Shown: piece after piece, positions 10,331 to 21,471 of the stretch | How positions within the stretch are numbered: position 1 is the stretch's first letter | Layout: each line of letters opens with the position of its first letter | NCBI GenBank assembly: GCA_963575745.1 | Contig: CAUYUJ010018623.1 | Span: 135,769 to 199,768, forward strand | Source of the DNA: Prorocentrum cordatum | Taxonomy: Eukaryota; Sar; Dinophyceae; Prorocentrales; Prorocentraceae | Length of the DNA: 64,000 nt | Direction: 5' to 3' | Notes under the pieces: model-generated | Told to the model about the DNA's origin: nothing | Databases searched by the model: none | Seen by the model: only the letters and a program-made list of their open reading frames with translations | Program-made: the position numbers and the translations under genes

Positions 10331-12018
10331 CCAGCCAGCGGCCGCGGTGAGGGACCACACCCTGCGCACCCTCTGTGGTGTCGAGAAAGTGCCACGGCTG
10401 CAAAGCGTTGCGCCAGTGTCGTGGATAGCGGCCGAGCTGAGAAACCACCCCCTGCCCACCCCCTTTGGTGTCGAGAAGGTGCCACGCCTGCTAGCCTTTG
10501 CGCCAGTGTCGTGGATGGCGGCCGGGCTGGGAGACCACCCCCTGCGCACCCCCTGCGGTGTCGCGAAAGTGCCACGCCTGCTAGGTTTTGCGACAGTGTC
10601 GTGGATAGCGGCCGAGCTGAGAGACCACCCCCTGCGCACCCCCTGTGGTGTCGAGAAAGTGCCACGCCTGCTAGGCTTTGCGCCAGTGTCGTGGATAGCG
10701 GCCGAGCTGAGAGACCACCCCCTGCGCACCCCCTGTGGTGTCGAGAAAGTGCCACGCCTGCTAGGTTTGCGCCAGTGTCGTGGATAGCGGCCGAGCTGAG
10801 AGACCACCCCCTGCGCACCCCCTGTGGTGTCGAGAAAGTGCCACGCCTGCTAGGCTTTGCGCCAGTGTCGTGGATAGCGGCCGAGCTGAGAGACCACCCC
10901 CTGCGCACCCCCTGTGGTGTCGAGAAAGTGCCACGCCTGCTAGCTTTGCGCCAGTGTCGTGGATAGCGGCCGAGCTGAGAGACCACCCCCTGCGCACCCC
11001 CTGTGGTGTCGAGAAAGTGCCACGCCTGCAAAGCGTTTGCGCCAGTGTCGTGGATAGCGGCCGAGCTGAGAGACACCCCCCTGCGCACCCCGTGGTGTCG
11101 AGAAAGTGCCACGCCTGCTAGGCTTTGCGCCAGTGTCGTGGATAGCGGCCGAATTGAGAGACCACCCCCTGCGCACCCCCTGTGGTGTCGAGAAATTGCC
11201 ACGCCTACTAGGCTTTGCGACAGTGTCGTGGATAGCGGCCGAGCTGAGAGACCACCCCCTGCGCACCCCGTGTGGTGTCGAGAAAGTGCCACGCCTGCTA
11301 GGCTTGCGCGGCAGTGTCGTGGATAGCGGCCGAGCTGAGAGACCACCCCCTGCGCACCCCCTGTGGTGTCGAGAAAGTGCCACGCCTGCTAGCTTTGCGC
11401 CAGTGTCGTGGATAGCGGCCGAGCTGAGAGACCACCCCCTGCGCACCCCCTGTGGTGTCGAGAAAGTGCCACGCTGCTTTTGCGCCAGTGTCGTGGATAG
11501 CGGCCGAGCTGAGAGACCACCCCCTGCCCACCCCCTTGTCGTGTGTGCGGTGTCGAGAAAGTGCCACGCCTGCTAGGCTTTGCGCCAGTGTCGTGGATGG
11601 CGGCCGAGCTGAGAGACAACCCCCTGCGCACCCCCTGTGGTGTCGAGAAAGTGCCACGCCTGCTAGGCTTTGCGCCAGTGTCGTGGACAGGGACCGCGGT
11701 GAGATACCACCCCCTGCGCACCCCCTGTGGTGTCGAGAAAGTGCCACGCCTGCTAGACTTTGCGACAGTGTCGTGGGTAGCGGCCGAGCTGAGAGGCAAC
11801 CCCTTGCCCGCCCCTTTTGGCGTCGAGAGAGTGCCACGCCTGCTGGGCTTTGCACCAGTGTCGTGGATAGCGGCCGAGCTGAGAGACCACACCCTGCCCA
11901 CCCCCTTTGGTGCCGAGAGAGTGCCACGCCTGCCAGGCTTTGCGCCAGTGTCGTGGATAGCGGCCGAGCTGAGAGACCAACCCTTGCGCACCCCCTGTGG
12001 TGTCGAGAAAGTGCCACG
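10331..12018. repeat. 90-bp minisatellite array, second copy
   Basis: About 19 units of the same 90-bp family as at 6.1-7.7 kb, in the same orientation, with point changes and small deletions. The repeat is open in several frames on both strands and I call no gene in it. Confidence 0.9.
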
Positions 12019-12205
12019 AGCTGTGCTGTGCTGTGCTGAGCTGAGCCGTGCTGGGCTGTGCTGAGCTGTGCTGAGCTGAGCCGAGCTGTGCTGTGCTGAG
12101 CTGAGCTGAGCTGGGCTGTTCTGTGCTGAGGAGGGGAGGCGTGAGGTGAGGTGAGACGCGGGCGCGGCGCGGCAGGGAAGAAAACCAGCACCCCACGAAA
12201 CATGT
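12019..12205. repeat. GCTGW tract and linker, second copy
   Basis: It repeats the order seen at 7709-8005: pentamer tract, purine-rich stretch, then the GCGGCAGGGAAGAAAACCAG linker and a CATGTGGGG end. The poly-G and GT runs of the first copy are missing. Confidence 0.85.
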
Positions 12206-13225
12206 GGGGATCTAAACATGACCCTACCAAAACTAAACGAGACCCTAGGCAAACGAAACAGGACCCTGTCAAAACTAAACGAGACCCTAGGCAAACTCAA
12301 CAGGGCCCTAGCGGAACGAAGCGAGACTTTAGGATAACTAAACAGGACCCTACCAAATTTAGCGAGGCCCACGGAAAACTAGACATGGCCCTACCAAAAC
12401 TAAACGAGGCCATAGGAAGACTAAACAGGGCCCTAGCAAAACAAAACGAGACCATATGACAACAACACGGGACCCTACCACGACTAAGCGAGACCTTCGG
12501 ACAACTAAACAGGACCCTACCAAAACTAAACGATACCCTAGGACAACTAAACAGGACCCTACCAAAACTAAGCGAGACCCTAGGACAACTAAACAGGACC
12601 ATACCAAAACTAAACGAGACCCTGGGACAACTAAACAGGACCGTAGAACAATGAAACGAGACCCTGGGCAAACTAAACAGGACCCTACCAACACTAAACG
12701 AGACCCCAGGACAACTAAGCAGGACCCTACCAGAATTGAACGAAACCTTAGGAGAAAAACAAACTAAACAGGACCCTACCAAAACTAAACGAGACCCTAG
12801 GACAACTACACAGGACCCTCGCAAAACTGAACGAGACCCTAGGAAAAATAAACAGGACCCTACCAAAACTAACGAGACCCTAGGACAACTAAACAGGACC
12901 CTACCAAAACTAAACGAGACCCTAGGAACACTAAACAGGACCTGACCAAAACTAAACGAGACCCTAGGACAACTAAACAGGACCCTCGCAAAACTGAGCG
13001 AGACCCTCGGACAACTAACAGGACCCTACCAAAACTAAAGGAGACCCACGGACAACTAAACAGGACCCCACCAAAACTAAACGACGAGACCCTAGGAAAA
13101 CTAAACAGGACCCTAGCTAAACGAAACGAGACCCTAGGACAATTAAACAGGACTCTACCAAAACTAAACGAGACCATAGGAACACTAGACCCTACGAAAA
13201 CGAATAAAAAGACCTTAGGAACAAC
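12206..13225. repeat. ~41-bp tandem array, second copy
   Basis: About 24 dimeric units of the AAACTAAACGAGACC family in the same orientation as the array at 8.0-10.1 kb. Confidence 0.9.
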
Positions 13226-13555
13226 AAAATAAACAATAGTGTATTTTCGTAGTTTTCTCCAGGGTCTTGTTTAGTTTTCCGACGGTATTGTCTAGATTAC
13301 CTACGGTATTGTCCTCTAGGGTCGCGTTGAGGCTTCACTGGGGTATTCTTCAGTTTTCGTAGTGTCGCGTTTAGTTTCCCCTATGGTCGTCTTTAGCTTT
13401 CCTAGGGTCGTGTTTAGTTTTCCTCGGGTCGTTTTAGTTTTCGCCAGGGTCGCGTTCCGTTTTCTCCTTGTCGCGTTTAGTTTTCTCCCCCTTTATTGTG
13501 TTTAGTTTTCTCCAGGGTCGCGTTTAGTTTTCTCACGTGGGGTTGAAGTCCCCAC
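13226..13555. repeat. Same ~20-bp family in opposite orientation
   Basis: From about 13250 the units read GTTTAGTTTTCTCCAGGGTC, the reverse complement of the preceding array. Polarity flips around 13236. Units are more diverged than in the forward array. Confidence 0.8.
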
Positions 13556-13573
13556 TTGTTTCCGTAGCGCTTC

Positions 13574-14290
13574 GTGGCTCGAGGTCGTTTGGAGCCATTC
13601 TTATCGCAAGTTATCCATTTTGCTTGTCTCGCCGTTCGCCGCAGAATGTCACTGGTTCGCGAACTCGCTGACGGGCAGCTCTCGGTGAAAGGGCCAATCA
13701 TCACCATCAATTTGCGGAGGCTCCCCGCTGGGCATTGCCGCGGCAAGGAGCTGCTGGTGCAGGTTCCGGTCAAGATCAACTTGCGTGCCAGGTCAGCCGA
13801 GGCCCCAGAAGGTCCGCCAGAGGTTCCTGAAGGTGATGGCCAGCGCGCCAAAGCGCTGAAGGCCCAGCCTGAGACTGAAGCGGCTTCACTGCCTCTGGCG
13901 CGCACGCTCTCTCCACGGATGGCGAGCGCGGTGGTGCCGCCGCCGACTCGCGACCCGCTGGAGACGCCGACGCCGTCGTCTCTGATCAGATCGCCGACGC
14001 TGGAGACGCCGGCGCCGAGGGCGGACGAGAACGACGCTGAGCTGGCTAGCAGCAGCAGTCGTGCTCATTCTGGCCCAAGGGAGGGCGTTCCGAGCGCAGG
14101 CTCTGCAATTCACGAGAACCTGCTGCCTTTGGGGGCAATCATGGTAAAGGATTCCCCCACGCATGAGACGGCTGCCGTTGGCGCTCGCTCGTCGCGCGGC
14201 CTAGTCGCAGCGGCCTACGATGGCCCCCCGACGATGCCTCCCGACGATTCGCAGCAGCTCTACGACAGCAATGGCAACTTCATCGGATAA
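13574..14290 (+). CDS. Hypothetical protein fragment, unknown
   Basis: This 238-residue open frame contains MSLVRELADGQLSVKGPIIT, INLRRLPAGHCRGKELLVQV and a low-complexity Pro/Glu/Ala/Ser-rich C-terminal half ending YDSNGNFIG. The N-terminal part looks protein-like; the first credible Met is at 13646. It could be the first piece of the degenerate gene that continues at 14841, because both contain the same GCTGCCTCTGGCGCG micro-repeat and lie in the same orientation. I do not recognise the family. It may be a chance open frame in GC-rich DNA. Confidence 0.3.
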   Translation: MARGRLEPFLSQVIHFACLAVRRRMSLVRELADGQLSVKGPIITINLRRLPAGHCRGKELLVQVPVKINLRARSAEAPEGPPEVPEGDGQRAKALKAQPETEAASLPLARTLSPRMASAVVPPPTRDPLETPTPSSLIRSPTLETPAPRADENDAELASSSSRAHSGPREGVPSAGSAIHENLLPLGAIMVKDSPTHETAAVGARSSRGLVAAAYDGPPTMPPDDSQQLYDSNGNFIG

Positions 14291-14574
14291 AGTTGTTCGA
14301 GCGCGCTCCGCTGCCACTGGCGCGCCGCTGCCTCTGGCGCGCCAAATTTTGAAGCCGAGGGTGGTTGGCCTCATCCCTTATCAAGTCGATGAGGGGGGGT
14401 TATTCAGAGGCCTTGAGTGTGAGATGATGTTGTTCACATTCTGCGTAGTCAGCTCCGTTGCTACTCTCCGCGCAGGGCATGGTCGGCGCATGCTCGACGC
14501 GCGAACCTGTCGCCGCAGATTGGCCACGGTAAAAAAAGAAGAGCTTTCGAAGGCTCTTGCGTCCCTGGTCGTGC

Positions 14575-14720
14575 TTACTTCTTCCTATGGTCGTGTTTAG
14601 GTTTTCTGTAGTTTAGTTTTTCCATGGTCGCGTTTAGTTTCCTCCTGGTCGTGTTTAGTTTTTCCCCCCCCCCAGGTCGTGCCTGATCTTTCCGCGGTCG
14701 GATTTTGTTTTTGCGTCGCA
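14575..14720. repeat. Small cluster of inverted ~20-bp satellite units
   Basis: Several diverged GTCGTGTTTAGTTTTTCC units match the opposite-orientation family at 13.25-13.55 kb. They lie between two ORF fragments, which suggests spread into nearby unique DNA. Confidence 0.7.
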
Positions 14721-14840
14721 TGTCGGCTCGAACCCGCTGATGCTCAGCGTTCCTCGCTTCGCCACTAGCGCACTCGCTTCGCCTTATTCCGCCGCGCGCG
14801 AAGCCGCTGCCTCTGGCGCGTCGCGCGCTGCGCGGTCCCC

Positions 14841-15859
14841 ATGGCGGCGCCATGGCCGAACTTCGAGGCCTCGCGCGTCGAGGCGGTCGAAGCGTACCTG
14901 CTGGAGCAACGCGTCAGCGACAAGAAGATCAGCTGGCGCACCGTGCTGAATAACCATGCCTCGACGCGCCCTAAAGAGCACGGAGGCGCTTTGGTCCGAG
15001 CCGCCACCAATTGCAAGGTATTCGCTGCCTCTGGCGCGGGCTGGCGGTGCACCCTGACTTTGCCGAACAGCTTTGCGCCGGGAGATGGCCGTCGGCTCGT
15101 TGCGATCGGGGAAAGCGAGACGAAAAACTAAGCGTCGGAACTCGCTTGCCTCCGAGCCGTCGCTTCGCTCGTCATCGAAAACCCAGGCCAGGTTGTGTTC
15201 CGACCGGTGCACTGGAAGGTGACGCCCGACGTGCTCGTGGCCAATCTGCCCGGCGTCGCCGCCGACCCTGCCTCTGGCGGGCACGCGCTGCCAGTGCGCA
15301 CCCCTGCGCGCCTCCAGGGCGCGGGCTCGGAGGCTGACGCGCATGACGCTGACGCGCGCTTGGTTGAACTCGTGGAGGACATTCCCAAAACGCACGGCGG
15401 CGAGTTCGATCCGTCGCGGATTTCCCGGAAGAAGGTGCGTTGGCGCGACGAGCGCCCGTGGGGCACATTCAGTAAGCTTTAATGCCTGGGGGGCTGAAGG
15501 GCTTCCTCGACAAACGCTCCGATAAATTCGCCCGGCGCGCGCACGCAGGCAACAAAGGCGTGCTCATCACATGGGCGAACTGGGCGGCGCAGGAGGGGCG
15601 CGTCCCGCCACCATGGGAGCGCCCCGCCACGGGCGAAGTCGCGCTGCCTCTGGCGTGCCCCGCAATAGCGACAGCGCCCCAACAGGGAGTGGCCTCAGGA
15701 AGCGGCCTGAAGCGGCCTGGGGGCGCCCCGCCAACTCGCCGCCCTCAGGAAGCGGCCTCGGGAAGCGGCCAGAATGCACTGCCCCTGGCGTCGCCCGACA
15801 ATTCACCGCCCTCAGGAAGCGGCCAGGATCAGAGCAACCCTTGGGAAGACCCTGCCTAG
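14841..15859 (+). pseudogene. Degenerate ORF with dsRNA-binding-like region
   Basis: Frame 14841 encodes MAAPWPNFEASRVEAVEAYL and WRCTLTLPNSFAPGDGRRLV, then AIGESETKN and an in-frame TAA (15129-15131). The same frame continues with ASELACLRAVASLVIENPGQ and VFRPVHWKVTPD. The WRC...V.GE(S/T)K.A...AC..A...L pattern resembles a double-stranded RNA-binding motif. At 15480 the frame stops with TAATG and an overlapping frame continues MPGGLKGFLDKRSDKFARRA into a Pro/Ser/Gly-rich tail. One stop and one frame shift imply a pseudogene. Copies of the GCTGCCTCTGGCGYG repeat interrupt the protein, giving FAASGAG. The family assignment is tentative. Confidence 0.4.
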
Positions 15860-16048
15860 GCCTCTGGCGTGGCCGAGTCGCTGCCTCTGGCGTGCCGCTG
15901 CCTCTGGCGCGTCTTCTGAGGCCAACGCGGCGTCGCGGCAGCCGTTGCCTTGCCTAGGCCTCTGGCGTGGCCGAGTCACTGCCTCTGGCGTGCCGCTGCC
16001 TCTGGCGCGTCTTATGAGGCCAACGCGGCGTCGCGGCAGCTGTTGCGA
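15853..16048. repeat. 98-bp tandem duplication
   Basis: TGCCTAGGCCTCTGGCGTGG starts at 15853 and again at 15951. The two units are nearly identical to about 16048, and each holds three copies of the CTCTGGCG micro-repeat. Confidence 0.85.
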
Positions 16049-16440
16049 GCGGAAAAACTCGTCGTCGCCATCACCACCATCGTAGTCGCCATCATGACCA
16101 CCGACATCATCAGCAAAATCAGCGACGTCATGACCACCGACATCCTGACCATCGTCATCATGACCACCGTCATCATGACCACCGGCATCACGACCATTGT
16201 CATCATGACCACCGACATCCCATGGCATCATCAGCGCCAACGTCATCATCATCATCATCATCATCCCCATCATCGCAATCATCATCATCCGTAGCCAGGG
16301 GAGCAATGCCCTCGCAGAGCAAGGCAAGACACGCGTACAAATAGCGGAGCAGGCCCAGCAGAAGGCGCGGAAGAAACCATCATCATCATTATCATCACCA
16401 TTACCATCACCACGCCAAGTTCGCATCATATTAGCGCCGC
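16049..16440. repeat. CAT/ATC-rich degenerate microsatellite
   Basis: Runs of ATCATGACCACCGACATC and CATCATCATC alternate to about 16290. After a short unique stretch there is a second CATCATCATTATCATCACC run (16375-16425). No gene. Confidence 0.8.
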
Positions 16441-17389
16441 GGATCCTTAATATGATGTTCGACCCCTTGGTGGACCAGTCAGGTCGGGATCGCGCCCATT
16501 GGTCTGCCCCAAGCCCTCGCCGCCCGAACGGCGCACGACCGAGACATGCACCCGAAATGGGCGCGTGGCCCGCAACCCAAAAGACACAAACTGTTTTTCT
16601 CAAACCCAAAGTTCAAGATGCCGCGATGTCGTTCTTCGTGACTTGATTGGCGTGTGCCATGCGGGCTGCGCGTCGGCCCATCGGCAGCAGTATTCTAGCC
16701 GCTTTTGCTCGAGAAGGGTACCCGACATCCGACATTCGTTTGCTTGCCGGTATCTTTCTCCAGTCACGGCGATGGTTGCGCGGGCAGCTGCCATGCAGAT
16801 GCTTGCGCAAAACCCATCGGGCGACATAATGCCGCAGCCGATAGGCGTGGATCCCGAGGTGGATCTCTGGGGGAATCGGAACCCACGCGATTGTTGATGA
16901 TGAGAGGTGGGGAGGGGGTGGGGCGGGGTGGGATTGAGGCCCGCTTCGGTTTCGACATCCATCGAACATATGTGGGATAACGATTGCCCCGAAGCCGGCT
17001 GGATGCAGGGGGGCCTCGAGAACGACGGCGGGGCTGGCCTCAGAGCGCATTTATTGCGCAGGTGGAAGGAAGGCAAGATGGCATCCAAGGGTCGATGGCT
17101 GAACCAACCGCCCTAAACATAGTCCCTCAGAAGATGCGGATGCCAAACGTGCCAGCGAATCGCACGGATGGACCAAATCAGGCCATTGACTTGAAACAGA
17201 ATCGCCCCTTTGAGTGCGCGGGGGGAGGTGGGGAAGAGGCGGGGGGGGGGGGGGGGGCGAGCAGCGCAAGCTGGATATTGAGGGTCTTGTTCGGGCGTGG
17301 GACATTTCAGCCATAGGATGCATGCGCGGTGGCGTGGCACGCGATGAAAGCAGGAGGCAATGGGGCGGGGGATCTGGCATTGCCCCCAG
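16441..17389. other. No gene recognised
   Basis: About 950 bases of moderately GC-rich DNA with short G-runs (16900-16935, 17220-17258). Open frames here overlap on both strands and none has convincing protein character. Confidence 0.5.
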
Positions 17390-19170
17390 AGTCATCGCAC
17401 CGCACGCAGCACATTCGCGGCGCTTTTAATTTGCGGAGTCGGGGGCGCCTCTCCAGCGCGGCCGCTCCAGTCTGGGACAAAGCAACAGAGACCAGACAGG
17501 AGATTCAGTTCCCGTTGCCCCTGCCACGCGAAGCATTCGCATCGAGCTTTGCCGCGAACCTTGGCGATTTCAGCCTGCAGCAGCTGCCCCCAGATGAGAT
17601 GCCACAGCAGTACCATACTCATCCGGCCACAGCCGTTCACGGTGACAAGTCGTTTCCCATAGGCTTCTACAGTGACGGAGTTCCGATCTCCAAGAAAGAT
17701 GCATTTTTTTGCGTTTTTACTGGTCAAACATCAAGTCACAGGCTCGGCACTTAAGCATATCAGTTCGTAAGTCTGACTGTTGTTACTGCGGCTGCAAGGG
17801 CGCCTGCGCACTCGGGGCCATCCTGAGGGTTATCGCGCGGTCTCTGAACGTGCTCGCTGGCGGCGTCTTCCCGTCCACGGACCACAGCGGGGCGCCGTTT
17901 TCTTCGGAGGAACGTGAACTGAACAGAGGGTTCGAACTAGCCAATGGCCTTCGTGGGGCCTTAGTTGAGTACCGTGCTGACTTATTGGAATTACATCCAG
18001 CCCTCGGTGTAAAACGGTGGGGCAGCCTGGAGTCCCAGTTTTTTGGTGTATATATATACTGATGTGTTGCTTATGTTGTTTATTTCTTTTCTGCGACTGT
18101 CGGAGGGCAGGTTTGCATGCGTGCCCACTTTCTTGTGCTGGCTACAACTAGAATACATGCACGGCTGATGTGTATGACGCTATGGTTCGTTCCTGTATCA
18201 AGGCAACCCGCATCGCCAGTAAACGGCAGCTGAACACACTTTGTAGATTGTACGAGGCGCGATCCAGGGATCGGCGGCTACGGCCTTTGGCGCGCATGCC
18301 CAGAACTAGGTTTGACCTCGGGGTGGCGCCTGGAACAGACAGGCCCAATCACAAACACCTACAATATCATGGACATCGAGTGTTTGATACGTGCGCCAGC
18401 TGAACATACTTTTTTCGACTCTGGGAATCATTTCGGGCTGAGTTTTATGGCCCCATTGTTTCTGTACCTGGTTTTACGATAGGTATGATTGCTTTAGATA
18501 TTATGCACGTCGTGGGTTTAGGCATCGGCCAGTTCCTGCGCGGAAAAGCCCCGAGCATTCTCGCGGAGGGAAATTTCGCCAACAGCCAGTCGCGCACGCT
18601 CATCCTCAGACGCAATGAGAATAGACTTTATCTTCGTCGGCGCACGAAGGCGCATTACATCGCGAACCAGGCGATGTTTAGGCGCGGTCCGATGAGCCAG
18701 ATATTCACAATCTCGCTCAAGCAGCTTTGCCCTCCCAGTAACCCACGACTGCATGCCAAAGCTGCAGAGACGCGCCACATGATGTGTTTGTTGCCCGAGT
18801 TGTGCAGAGAACACCCTGGTTTGTTCAGAGGCCTTGGGTTGTAATTGCCGCACTGTTGCGACCAGATGCAGCAATTCCAGATTATTGTTGCAACGAACCC
18901 CAGGCGCTTGTCCCGTGAAGCCCAAAGGGATCACTTCGTGCACTTTGGGAAGAGAGCAGGCGGTCACGACGGTCACAAGGTGATCAAGCACCATATGTTT
19001 ATCCATCTCGTGCAGCGTGCGCGCGTGATGGGAAATACCAGCAAGCATTGGACATATCTAGACGCAGGGGAGAACCGTGCGATGCGTGACATAGCCAGAT
19101 CGTTGAATCACGGTTCCAATGTTTGCTTCAGTTTTCTGGAGAAGGTTATCCCTGATATGTGCGGAGAAAG
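17390..19170 (+). pseudogene. Decayed multicopy ORF, possibly transposase-derived
   Basis: Four consecutive forward fragments look like pieces of one protein. They include GDFSLQQLPPDEMPQQYHTH and FPIGFYSDGVPISKKDAFFC (to 17757), CCYCGCKGACALGAILRVIA and SSEERELNRGFELANGLRGA (17763-18062), then MIALDIMHVVGLGIGQFLRG (18485). After an in-frame TAA at 18842-18844 come GNTSKHWTYLDAGENRAMRD and IARSLNHGSNVCFSFLEKV. The 'FYSDGVPxxKK' and 'LDIMHVxGLG' blocks recall the layout of some Plavaka/CACTA-like transposases, but this is only impression. The reading frame changes at about 17.75 kb and between 18.06 and 18.48 kb, so it is not functional as it stands. Confidence 0.4.
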
Positions 19171-19257
19171 CAAGCGAGGGGGGCAGGCGAGAGAGGGAAC
19201 GAGCAACTTCTGGGGGCGGAGGGGGAGTGGAGGATTTCGAGTATTAGGTGCGTGCAT

Positions 19258-19300
19258 GCGTATGCGTGTGTGTGTGTGCGTGTGTGCGTGTGTGCGTGTG

Positions 19301-19332
<32 letters not shown>

Positions 19333-19340
19333 CGTGTCTG
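19258..19340. repeat. GT/GC microsatellite
   Basis: A run of GTGTGTGTGC-type dinucleotides, about 80 bases. Confidence 0.9.
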
Positions 19341-19895
19341 GTGCGTTATGTAGATGGAGGAGGAGGAGGAGGAGCTGGAGGACTCATCCAACCTCCGCGC
19401 CAGCACGCACAGAGAGGGTGCAGCTCGGCTGGGCGTTCCTCGTGCGTCGTCGTCGCCGCCTCTCTCCTTGAGCCCGTTCCTCCCCCCTCTTCCTCTTCTC
19501 CCTTTTCCTCCTCCCATCCACTGTCTCCCCCTGGGTCCTCATATGCTGACTCCCCCTCCCTATGTTTTCTCGGAAGCTCGAGCCTTCCGTCCTTTTCCTC
19601 CTCCTCCTCCTCCTCCTTCACGTCCTCCTCTTCCTCCTCCCCCTCCTCACCTTTGCCCCCATCAGGGGGAGAGCTTCAGCGCGGAGGGCGGCCGAAAGGG
19701 CGGCTAGCCATGACCATGCGTCCGGTGCTTGCTTCCTGCTTCAGGCATAACTCAATTTACAGGTTCCGCCGCGCGGGGCCGAAGGGCGATCGATCCACGA
19801 TCGATCGCCTTTCGGCCGTGCACTCCCGCCCCCGGCGCCGAGGCTCACCCCGACCCCGTGCGCGCGGCTCGCTCCCTGAGCGGAAGTGAATCGAC
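19341..19895. other. GGA- and CCT-rich stretch, no gene
   Basis: It begins with GGAGGAGGAGG, then CT-rich DNA to about 19650 and unique DNA with a near-palindromic GATCGATCCACGATCGATC at about 19788. The open frames are low-complexity artefacts. Confidence 0.6.
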
Positions 19896-19929
19896 GTGTG
19901 GCCATCACACCTGTCGGCACCACCACCAT

Positions 19930-20580
19930 ATACATTTAGATATGTATGTGTACATATATATGCATACATACGTACATACATACATGCATACACGCATGCA
20001 TACTTATATACATACATGCACACATACATACATATATATATATACATACATACATATGCACACATACATACATACACACATACATGCCTAAACACATACA
20101 TACCGACAGACCGACAGACACACAGACAGACCGACATACTTGCATACATACACGCATACATACATACACACATATATGCACATGCAGGCATATACGTAAA
20201 CGTACATGTATAGATGCGCACACGCATGCATAGACACTTGCATGCATATGCACATACATGTGTTCACACACGTGCAAGTATACACGCATACATAACATAG
20301 CAATGCGTAACCCACCATAACATATAAACACCTTACATACCATACAGCACAGCCGCTACAATCCCATAACACAACAGAGCATGCCATAACACAATATATC
20401 ATATCATACCAACATTTATCATACCATAACATACCATACACACATGTTACGTACATGCCCGCATGAATGCATGCATGCGTACATACATGCGTGAACGTCC
20501 GTAGGTATGTGTACCTATACACATGTATGCATACATACATATGTGAATACGTGGCACCCCGCAGATGCGGATAAGAGTGT
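19930..20580. repeat. CATA-rich degenerate microsatellite
   Basis: Long runs of ACATACATACAT and CATACACGCATG variants with interspersed CATAACATACCA. They cause long Tyr/Ile/His or Val/Cys/Met ORFs on both strands that are not genes. Confidence 0.85.
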
Positions 20581-20699
20581 GTGTGTGTGGGGGGGGGGGT
20601 CGTCGGCAGTCTGCGAAACTCTAGAGAAGCCCGCCGCAAGCGCCAAAGTTTCACACATTACATAACGAGCCCTCCGCAAGCGCAGTCTTTGTATAAAAA

Positions 20700-20985
20700 A
20701 ATGCGGCTGGGGCGCGGATGGGTCGCAAATGGCTCGCGGCTGGGTCGTTGGCGGGTCGCGGGTGGGTCGCGGAGTGGGTCGCGGGTGGGTTGCAAGTGGG
20801 TCGCGGATGGGTCGCGGGGGTGGGTCGCGGGTGGGTTGCAAGTGGGTCGCGGGCGGGTCGCGGATGTGTCGCGGGTGGGTCGCGGGGTGGCTCGCGGGTG
20901 GATCGCGGCATGGGTCGCGGTTGGTTCGTGGGGTGGTTCGCGGGGTGGGCCGCGGGGTGGGTCGCGGGGTGGGTGACGGGGTGAC
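20700..20985. repeat. GGGTCGCGGGT minisatellite
   Basis: Irregular tandem units of about 10-20 bp (GGGTCGCGGGTGGGTCGCGG) over about 290 bases. Confidence 0.85.
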
Positions 20986-21471
20986 TACATTGCATTGCAT
21001 TGCAGTGTTAAAGATTGAACACACTTGTGCATGCGAACAATTACGATACTTGGAATACGAAGACTAAACATCATAACAATGATGATTGTACCGTTACATT
21101 TAACATGACAATACGTGCAATATGCGTCTAGGTCATACTTGTTGTTTGTTGGCATATATGATGGGCGCGAACTTGTCAATGTGTTTGCATGGTTGTATGC
21201 ACACTGTCAACATAACAACATCTCTATGCCTTGATGGTTTCTATGACGTCTTCATTTTTTCCAACCCTCCTTGATTGGGTATTCCTCTTGAATAAGTGAC
21301 TGTGGTCTCCACCTTCCGTCCTCCCGCCTCCCTCCCTCCTCATGCGTCCTGTTTCCTGCTTTATTCCCAACCCTCCTTGGTTGGGTATTCGGTTTGAATA
21401 GAGCACTGCTCGCGCGTCTCCTCCCGCCTGCCTCCTGCCTCCTGCCTGCCTCCTCCTGTCTTGCCTGCGGG
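20986..21471. other. Unique DNA without recognised gene
   Basis: About 490 bases, AT-richer at first. The block TTTCCAACCCTCCTTGATTGG at about 21258 is repeated in variant form near 21367. No convincing coding frame. Confidence 0.4.

Larger units (their letters stand above)
13885..16013. repeat. Dispersed 15-bp micro-repeat GCTGCCTCTGGCGCG
   Basis: At least eleven near-identical copies lie close together: about 13889, 14327, 14807, 15025, 15266, 15645, 15857, 15888, 15905, 15974 and 15991. They occur inside and between ORF fragments and in more than one reading frame (ASGA or PLAR peptides), so conservation is at DNA level. Confidence 0.8.

Noticed and set aside
8006-13225. Telomere-like character of ACCCTAG within the 41-bp satellite
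   Set aside because: The usual dinoflagellate telomere unit would give CCCTAAA in exact 7-bp steps; here it is one part of a 20-bp unit and the array is internal.
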